This document shows, one piece after another, positions 1 through 4,561 of a stretch of 5,975 nucleotides of DNA. A program made the position numbers and the translations under genes. How positions within the stretch are numbered: the stretch's first letter is position 1; each line of letters opens with the position of its first letter. The notes beneath the pieces are model-generated. The model made no database searches. It was not told the DNA's origin and saw only the letters and a list, made by a program, of their open reading frames with translations. This stretch comes from an uncultured Collinsella sp. (lineage in GTDB: Bacteria > Actinomycetota > Coriobacteriia > Coriobacteriales > Coriobacteriaceae): positions 1 through 5,975 of the forward strand of contig UROA01000114.1 of assembly GCA_900549355.1 (NCBI GenBank). Direction: 5' to 3'.

Positions 1-8
1 GCGGGTAT

Positions 9-842
9 TCACAGGTGGCCCATGCCCACACCCCCCCCGCCGTTGGACTCGATGGTGCGGCCGATCTTGTTGATCACGCCGCCCACCGGGCAACCAGTGA
101 TCAGAATGCGCTTGGCATCCGCCGCAACCGGGCGCTCGCCCGCGTCGTAGGCCTCGCGCAGCTTGGCAACCTTTTGCTCCAGCTGCTGCGTATAGGCCTC
201 GATATCAAAGCTGAACGTGCCGGCAAACATGGTGCTCATCAGGTCGACGCCGCTCATGGCCGCAGGCTGGTTGGCCTGCAGCGCGAACATATCGAGCTGC
301 GCCGCACGCAGACGGTTGCGACGTCGGACGGCAGCGCGCAGGTCATCGTCGGTAATCGTGATGCCGTAGAAGCCCTCGAGCTCCTCCTTGAGCAGACGGC
401 ACTCCTCGTACCAGCCCTCGCGCTCGTAGGCGCGGTCGCGGCCCTGCGGCAGGTGCAGAATGTGCGTGCGCTTGAGCTCGTTGAGTAGCTCGTACATCTT
501 CTTCTTGCCGTCGCAGGTGGTCTCGCCGATGATCATGTCACTAAAGTACGTAAACGGGCACTTTTGCGAGTAGGCAAAGCCGTACGTCGACTTGATGAGC
601 GGGCAGAGGTTTGCCGGCAGCACCTTCTCGGCCTCGGGAATCACCTCATCGGACGTACCGCACAGAGCCACGCTCGAGGCGCCCGCGGCATCGATAATCT
701 CGAGCGGCGTATAGCTGCACAAAAAGCCGACCAGGCGATTTCCCGCCTGCTTATAATCCTTGACGCGAATAAACGCCGCCTTGCGTTGCTCGTTGAACTC
801 CTCAAACGTGGACGGCAGCGGTTGCTCTTCGATATCGGACAT
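9..842 (-). pseudogene. 2-hydroxyacyl-CoA dehydratase / double-cubane-cluster (YjiM-like) protein, apparently frameshifted near its C-terminus
   Basis: The visible product is 277 residues. Family motifs in order: LCSYTPLEIIDAAGA (41-55), LPANLCPLIKS (75-85), GETTCDGKKKMYELL (106-120) and ITGCPVGG (248-255). Cys42, Cys80, Cys110 and Cys251 lie in these motifs and are candidate Fe-S cluster ligands. The GETTCDGKKKM motif points to the YjiM/double-cubane-cluster branch rather than classical HgdA/HgdB. Members are cytoplasmic Fe-S proteins that receive low-potential electrons from an ATP-driven activase; no activase is visible here. Family members usually run to about 370-430 residues, so this one lacks roughly a third. 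It stops at a TGA (9-11) soon after a G8 run (31-38 on the plus strand); with one G fewer the frame stays open to the window edge. The start at 842 is chosen because AGAGAGGGG lies 7 bases upstream; a longer reading from 905 has no comparable site and would enclose the candidate promoter. Family is confident, substrate unknown. Whether it is a pseudogene, phase-variable or a sequencing error is open. Confidence 0.85.
31..38. repeat. C8/G8 homopolymer inside the dehydratase-family gene
   Basis: Eight consecutive C on the plus strand read as eight G in the coding strand of the dehydratase-family gene, directly after codons for ESNG. The annotated frame reads Gly-Gly-Gly-Val-Gly-Met-Gly-His-Leu and then TGA at 9-11. 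Removing one G gives Gly-Gly-Val-Trp-Ala-Trp-Ala-Thr-Cys-Glu-Tyr-Pro and no stop before the edge. Runs of this length are prone to slippage in replication and to miscounting in sequencing, so this is the most likely position of the frame break. Confidence 0.8.
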
Positions 843-849
843 AGTGGTT

Positions 850-858
850 CCCCTCTCT
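850..858 (-). promoter_or_regulatory. Ribosome binding site that fixes the start of the dehydratase-family gene
   Basis: On the minus strand AGAGAGGGG sits 7 bases before the ATG at 842-840. It supports that ATG over the possible upstream start at 905. The same GGGG-centred type of site precedes the DppF-type ATPase gene, so it matches local usage. Confidence 0.6.
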
Positions 859-876
859 TGCACCGATATACCGACA

Positions 877-905
877 ATTAAACAACAAACCCACGCCATA
901 CCCAA
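877..905 (-). promoter_or_regulatory. Candidate sigma-70-type promoter for the dehydratase-family gene
   Basis: Reading the minus strand, TTGGGT (905-900) is followed after exactly 17 bases by TTTAAT (882-877). The -10-like hexamer matches TATAAT at five of six positions; the -35-like hexamer keeps only the TTG. A start about 7 bases downstream, near 870, would leave a leader of about 28 bases containing the ribosome binding site at 850-858. The stretch is AT-richer than its surroundings and is the only gap in this part of the window. It would let the gene be transcribed independently of the transporter operon. Read-through from the transporter remains possible because no terminator is visible. 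Confidence 0.35.
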
Positions 906-918
906 AAGGAAGCATCCT

Positions 919-1704
919 CTAGGGAATAGCGTCGATAAGCTCCTGCGTATACGGATCGCTCGGGTGCGCGATCACGTCCTCGGCTGCGCCTTCCTCGACA
1001 AGACGACCGTGGTAGAGCACACCAATCCGGTCGGACATATGCCGAACCACACGCATATCATGCGTGATAAACAGCAGCGCCACGCCCGTCGTGCGCTGCA
1101 GATCGCGAAGCAAGTTGAGCACTTGGGCCTGAACGGACACGTCAAGCGCCGAGACTGGCTCGTCGCATACCACAAGGCGCGGCTCGCAAATAAGCGCCCG
1201 TGCCAAATTGAGTCGCTGACGCTGTCCCCCCGAAAGGTCATGCGGATAGCGGTCATAATGCTCCGCCAGAAGACCGACCGAGGCCAGGGCCGAGAGCGCG
1301 CGCCCATGGCGCTCATCCGCATCGCGCACGCCGGCGATAATCAGCGGCTCCTCCAAAATGCGGCCGACACGGTTGCGCGGGTCAAAAGCCGTAGAGCTAT
1401 CCTGGAATACCAGCTGGATCTCGCGGCGAAACGGCTGGCGTTCGCGCTCTGACATCGTGACGAGGTCGTGCCCGCGATAGACAATCGAGCCGGAATCCGC
1501 ACGCTCGAGACCACAAATCAGGCGTCCAGTCGTCGACTTGCCCGATCCGGATTCGCCAACTAGGCCATAGACCTCGCCCGGCGCGATCTCAAACGACAGA
1601 TCGTCCACGGCGGTAAAGGCCTGACGCTTAAAACCTGAGCCCGGCATGGGATACGCTTTAGTCAGATGTGAGACCCTAAGCAGGGCTTCGCTATCAACAG
1701 CCAT
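919..1704 (-). CDS. Peptide-type ABC importer ATPase, DppF/OppF-type (short form)
   Basis: Cytoplasmic nucleotide-binding subunit, 261 residues, expected to pair with the DppD-type ATPase to power import. Motifs visible: Walker A GESGSGKST (50-58), Q-loop Gln101, ABC signature LSGGQ (157-161), Walker B LVVCDEP (177-183), D-loop SALD (185-188) and switch His215. All catalytic residues are intact. The AFDPR motif (106-110) and the ending HPSDPYTQELIDAIP are typical of the OppF/DppF group. Most family members are about 300-330 residues and carry a further C-terminal segment with a cysteine-containing GCxFxxRC region. This protein stops right after the PYTQELIDAIP helix, so that segment is missing. 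The start at 1704 is supported by AAGGGGAG at 1709-1716, inside the end of the preceding gene, which it overlaps by 11 bp; translational coupling is likely. The specific substrate cannot be read from the ATPase. Confidence 0.93.
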   Translation of the reverse strand: MAVDSEALLRVSHLTKAYPMPGSGFKRQAFTAVDDLSFEIAPGEVYGLVGESGSGKSTTGRLICGLERADSGSIVYRGHDLVTMSERERQPFRREIQLVFQDSSTAFDPRNRVGRILEEPLIIAGVRDADERHGRALSALASVGLLAEHYDRYPHDLSGGQRQRLNLARALICEPRLVVCDEPVSALDVSVQAQVLNLLRDLQRTTGVALLFITHDMRVVRHMSDRIGVLYHGRLVEEGAAEDVIAHPSDPYTQELIDAIP

Positions 1705-2689
1705 GGCACTCCCCTTTCTCGACTAGCCAGCATTTAGACCGGTCGCACGTATTCACGTCAACCAGCGGAGGCTCCTGCGCGCGGCAACGCTCGTCCGCCC
1801 GGGCGCAACGAGGCGCAAAGCGGCATCCACAGGGTATTGCCATAAGCGGCGGCACTGTGCCCGGAATATCCGCCAGCGTGTCAACTCGCTCACCTTCGAG
1901 CGGCGGAATGCTCGCGATGAGCCCCTGGGCATACGGGTGGCTCGGGCGCTCCATAAGGCCGCAGGCGTCGATCTCTTCTACGATTTGACCCAGATACATG
2001 ACGTGCACGCGCGAGCAGATGCTCGTGACGACACCCAAATCATGGCTGATAAAAAGCACTGCCATGCCCTCGGAACTGTTGAGGTCGCGCAGGAGATCCA
2101 AAATCTGTTTTTGAGTCGTCGTGTCAAGTGCCGTGGTGGGCTCGTCGGCAATCAGCAGGCGCGGGTGCCCGGCGAGCGCCATGGCGATCATCACGCGCTG
2201 ACGCATGCCGCCGCTAAAATCGCCCGGATACATGTCGAAGCGAGCCGTGGCATCTCGAATTCCCACACGCTCCAACAGCGATAGAGCCTCGTTGCGGGCT
2301 TCGCGTCGGCTCACCTTACGGTGGGCCCGCACCGCCTCGATAACCTGCGCGCCCACCGTCATGACGGGGTTGAGTGAGGACAACGGGTCCTGGAAGATCA
2401 TGGCGATATCGCAGCCGCGCACCTCGCGCATACGCTTGAGTGGGCGCGCGAGCAGGTCCTCCCCGTCAAAGAGAATCTGACCGGTATAGGCCATCTTCTG
2501 TTCATGCTCCAATAGGCGCATGACACTCTGGGCAAACACCGACTTACCGCAGCCGGACTCGCCGACAACACCAACGATCTCACCGGCATCGATATGTAGG
2601 TTGAGTTTGTTGACGGCTTCCAGCGCGTTGCCATCGCGGCCCACAAACGAGATGCAGAGGTCGCGCACGTCCAAAAGATTCTGAGCCAT
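1694..2689 (-). CDS. Peptide-type ABC importer ATPase, DppD/OppD-type
   Basis: Cytoplasmic ATPase subunit, 331 residues, the normal length for DppD/OppD. Motifs: Walker A GESGCGKSV (43-51), Q-loop Gln100 followed by DPLSSLNP, signature FSGGM (158-162), Walker B LLIADEP (178-184), D-loop TALD (186-189) and switch His216. The C-terminal oligopeptide-transporter region is present: GCRFAPRC with Cys289 and Cys295, then Cys302 and Cys320, a pattern proposed in some homologues to bind an Fe-S cluster. It begins 3 bp after the DppC-type permease stop, with a near-ideal AAGGAGG at 2698-2704, 8 bases before the ATG. Its last codons overlap the start of the DppF-type gene. It is expected to form the heterodimeric motor with that protein under the two permeases. 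Confidence 0.95.
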   Translation of the reverse strand: MAQNLLDVRDLCISFVGRDGNALEAVNKLNLHIDAGEIVGVVGESGCGKSVFAQSVMRLLEHEQKMAYTGQILFDGEDLLARPLKRMREVRGCDIAMIFQDPLSSLNPVMTVGAQVIEAVRAHRKVSRREARNEALSLLERVGIRDATARFDMYPGDFSGGMRQRVMIAMALAGHPRLLIADEPTTALDTTTQKQILDLLRDLNSSEGMAVLFISHDLGVVTSICSRVHVMYLGQIVEEIDACGLMERPSHPYAQGLIASIPPLEGERVDTLADIPGTVPPLMAIPCGCRFAPRCARADERCRAQEPPLVDVNTCDRSKCWLVEKGECHGC

Positions 2690-2692
2690 GGG

Positions 2693-3523
2693 CTAGTCCT
2701 CCTTGGTCTTGGGGTCGAGGGCGTCGCGCAGGCCGTCGCCGGCCAGATTGAGCGAAAGCACGCTCGCGATGATGGCTGCTGCCGGGAAGAAAATCATCCA
2801 CCAGGCTTTGCGCATCACGTTCTTGCCCGCCTGCAGGATGTTTCCCCAGCTGGCGTCGGGCGCCTTGATACCCAGGCCCAGAAACGAGAGGGCGGCCTCC
2901 GAGAGCACGGCCTCGGCAAAGACGAAGGTCGCCTGCACCAGGAAGGGCGCCATAACGTTGGGCACGATATGCAGCCACACGATGCGCGCGGTCGAGGCGC
3001 CCTGCACGCGCAGGGCCTCCACAAAGGGCTCCTCCTTGACCACCATCGCACGCGAGCGCACGATGCGCGCCATGCTGGGCGTATAGACGATGGAGAGCGC
3101 GATGATGACGTTCCAGACCGAGGCGCCCATCATGGCCATGAGTGCGATAGCCAAAAGCACGCCTGGAATGGACATAAGGCCGTCGCAGATGCGCATGAGA
3201 ATATGATCGAGCCTCTCGTTGTAGCACGCATAGGCGCCGATCACCAAGCCGAGCGCACTCGTCGCGAGCGTGACGGCAATGCCGACGCCAAGCGACACGC
3301 GCGCGCCCGCGATGACGCGGGCAAGCAGGTCGCGGCCAAAGTCATCGCAGCCAAAGGGATGCGCAGGCGAAGGTGCCGAAAGTCGCAACGCCATCTCCTG
3401 CGCATTGGGATCAACCGTCCACACCAGCGGACCGACGAGCGCGATCAGCGCAATCGCCAGGAAAATGCAGCCGCCGACCACAAACCCCTTGTTGGCAAGA
3501 GCCTTCTTAAAGTTTGCCATCAT
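2693..3523 (-). CDS. Peptide-type ABC importer permease, DppC/OppC-type
   Basis: Inner-membrane permease, 276 residues from the chosen start. One N-terminal membrane segment (about 14-35) is followed by the motif HPFGCDDFGRDLLAR (55-69), then five further hydrophobic segments (about 74-98, 107-131, 136-152, 190-213 and 243-262). The cytoplasmic EAA loop that contacts the ATPases is at about 169-189 (EALRVQGAS to HIVPN). The DppC signatures LSFLGLGI (212-219), SWGNIL (225-230) and GDGLRDALDP (262-271) follow. The usual Thr of the HPxGTD motif is Cys59 here. Three in-frame ATGs are possible: 3535, 3523 and 3520. I chose 3523 because it makes an ATGA overlap with the stop of the preceding permease and has GGGG 6 bases upstream. 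ATG 3520 is nearly as good; 3535 would overlap by 16 bp and lacks a clear site. It should heterodimerise with the DppB-type permease. Confidence 0.93.
   Translation of the reverse strand: MMANFKKALANKGFVVGGCIFLAIALIALVGPLVWTVDPNAQEMALRLSAPSPAHPFGCDDFGRDLLARVIAGARVSLGVGIAVTLATSALGLVIGAYACYNERLDHILMRICDGLMSIPGVLLAIALMAMMGASVWNVIIALSIVYTPSMARIVRSRAMVVKEEPFVEALRVQGASTARIVWLHIVPNVMAPFLVQATFVFAEAVLSEAALSFLGLGIKAPDASWGNILQAGKNVMRKAWWMIFFPAAAIIASVLSLNLAGDGLRDALDPKTKED
2698..2704 (-). promoter_or_regulatory. Near-ideal Shine-Dalgarno for the DppD-type ATPase gene
   Basis: AAGGAGG on the minus strand, 8 bases before the ATG at 2689. It lies within the final codons of the DppC-type permease gene and is the strongest ribosome binding site in the window. 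Confidence 0.7.
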
Positions 3524-4473
3524 GCATCGCCCCATTTGCGAGCGCGCGGGTCAAAAGCGCCGTAGGCAAGGTCGACGGCCAGATTGATCACCGAATTCAA
3601 TAAGGCGATGACCAGCAGCACGCCCTGAATCACCGGATAGTCGCGACGCTCGATAGAGCTCGTGACCAGCTGGCCCAAACCGGGGATGTTAAAAATGGCC
3701 TCAGTCACCACGGCGCCCGTAATCAGGGCGCCAAAAGAATAGCCGACCGAGGTGAGAATCGGCAGCGCTGCGTTGCGCAGGGCATGGGCCAGCACCACGC
3801 GAAACTCGGAGACGCCCTTGGCACGCGCCGTCTTGACGCAGTCAAGCTGCATGGCCTCGATAACGCTCGAACGGGTCATGCGCATGAGCAGGGCCGCCTG
3901 CACGCATCCAAGCGATATGGCCGGCAACGCAAGATAGCGTAAATGGCTGAACCAGCCCTTCGATAGCGGCGCATAGCCGGCCACCGGGAACACACGCAAC
4001 GTGACGGCAAACAGCCACATAAGCATGAGCGCCATCAAAAAGCCGGGTATCGCCACGCCCAAAAGAGCAACGACACGCAAGACCGCGTCGGTGCGCGACC
4101 CATGTTTGAGGGCAGCGACGACGCCGCAAGGCAGTGCAATCAACAGCGCGATGAGCTGTGCCAGAAGCGCGAGCGATAGCGTGGGGCCAAAGTGCTCGGC
4201 GATCGCCTGCGTGACGGGCTGCCGCATAAAATACGAATCGCCCAGGTCGCCGGTAAGCACGCCGCCCATCCACTCAACGTAGCGCTGCGGCAGCGGCTCG
4301 TTGAGTCCCAGGCTATCGTTGACGCGCTCGATCTGGTCGGCCGAAGCCTCCATGCCGAGCATCGAAGAGGCCGGGTCACCCGGTGTGAGATAGATAATCA
4401 AAAACACGACAACCGAGATGATGAGCATCACCGGAACCATCGCGCCTATACGTTTGAGCGTGTACTTCATCAT
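3520..4473 (-). CDS. Peptide-type ABC importer permease, DppB/OppB-type
   Basis: Inner-membrane permease, 317 residues, typical for DppB. Hydrophobic segments lie at about 9-30, 98-122, 131-158, 178-198, 236-258 and 281-303. The TPGDPA motif (30-35) follows the first one, as usual for this family. The EAA loop (TARAKGVSEF, 215-224, to RNAALP, 233-238) is the ATPase contact, and FNIPGLG (261-267) and DYPVIQG (278-284) are further family signatures. The gene starts 88 bp after the binding-protein stop, behind a strong hairpin. Two adjacent ATGs (4473 and 4470) are possible and I cannot separate them; an in-frame TAG four codons upstream excludes a longer start. The only purine-rich site, AGAGGGGA, ends about 15 bases from the ATG, so initiation looks weak. 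Its stop overlaps the next permease start, suggesting coupled synthesis of the two permeases. Confidence 0.95.
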   Translation of the reverse strand: MMKYTLKRIGAMVPVMLIISVVVFLIIYLTPGDPASSMLGMEASADQIERVNDSLGLNEPLPQRYVEWMGGVLTGDLGDSYFMRQPVTQAIAEHFGPTLSLALLAQLIALLIALPCGVVAALKHGSRTDAVLRVVALLGVAIPGFLMALMLMWLFAVTLRVFPVAGYAPLSKGWFSHLRYLALPAISLGCVQAALLMRMTRSSVIEAMQLDCVKTARAKGVSEFRVVLAHALRNAALPILTSVGYSFGALITGAVVTEAIFNIPGLGQLVTSSIERRDYPVIQGVLLVIALLNSVINLAVDLAYGAFDPRARKWGDA

Positions 4474-4485
4474 GCGAGGCGTCTA

Positions 4486-4495
4486 TTTCCCCTCT
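4486..4495 (-). promoter_or_regulatory. Distant ribosome-binding-like site before the DppB-type permease gene
   Basis: AGAGGGGAAA on the minus strand is the only Shine-Dalgarno-like stretch before this gene. Its GGGG core ends 15 bases before ATG 4473 and 18 before ATG 4470, longer than the 6-9 bases seen at the other starts here. Translation of the permease may therefore be deliberately weak. Confidence 0.35.
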
Positions 4496-4507
4496 GAACG
4501 TGGACAG

Positions 4508-4551
4508 GGCGTGGCGGCCACAGGGGACCAGACCCCTCCAGCCGCCACGCC
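4508..4551 (-). promoter_or_regulatory. Intercistronic hairpin between binding-protein and permease genes
   Basis: An 11-bp perfect inverted repeat (GGCGTGGCGGC at 4508-4518 with GCCGCCACGCC at 4541-4551) encloses a 3-by-3 internal loop, a second 5-bp stem (AGGGG 4522-4526 with CCCCT 4533-4537) and a 6-base loop. It sits 10 bases past the binding-protein stop codon (4562-4564), in the direction of transcription. No T-run follows on the minus strand (next bases CTGTCCACG) and none of note on the plus strand, so it is not a classic intrinsic terminator. By analogy with hairpins between binding-protein and permease genes in other ABC importer operons (for example malE-malF), it probably protects the upstream message or partly attenuates transcription, giving more binding protein than permease. 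Confidence 0.75.
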
Positions 4552-4561
4552 ATCTATTGCA

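Noticed and set aside
15..488. Plus-strand open frame opposite the dehydratase-family gene.
   Set aside because: Composition is His/Arg/Ala/Leu-rich with no recognisable motif, as expected for the complement of a GC-rich coding region.
863..873. Palindrome-like CCGATATACCG in the gap before the dehydratase-family gene, considered as an operator.
   Set aside because: The arms are not true inverted repeats: the complement reads CGGTATATCGG, giving the same CGG on both sides. Only the central TATA is symmetric.
760..1452. Long open frame on the plus strand (230 codons) opposite the DppF-type ATPase.
   Set aside because: It lies antisense to a gene with intact Walker and signature motifs, resembles no family, has no convincing ribosome site, and such mirror frames are expected in GC-rich DNA.
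2580..3227. Minus-strand open frame of 215 codons, out of frame with the DppC-type permease and spanning into the DppD-type gene.
   Set aside because: The same bases encode canonical permease and ATPase motifs in other frames; the alternative product is Arg/His/Gly-rich with no domain.
4508..4551. Calling the hairpin a rho-independent terminator.
   Set aside because: No T-run follows on either strand (minus continues CTGTCCACG, plus continues ATCTATTGC), and terminating here would cut off the importer genes.
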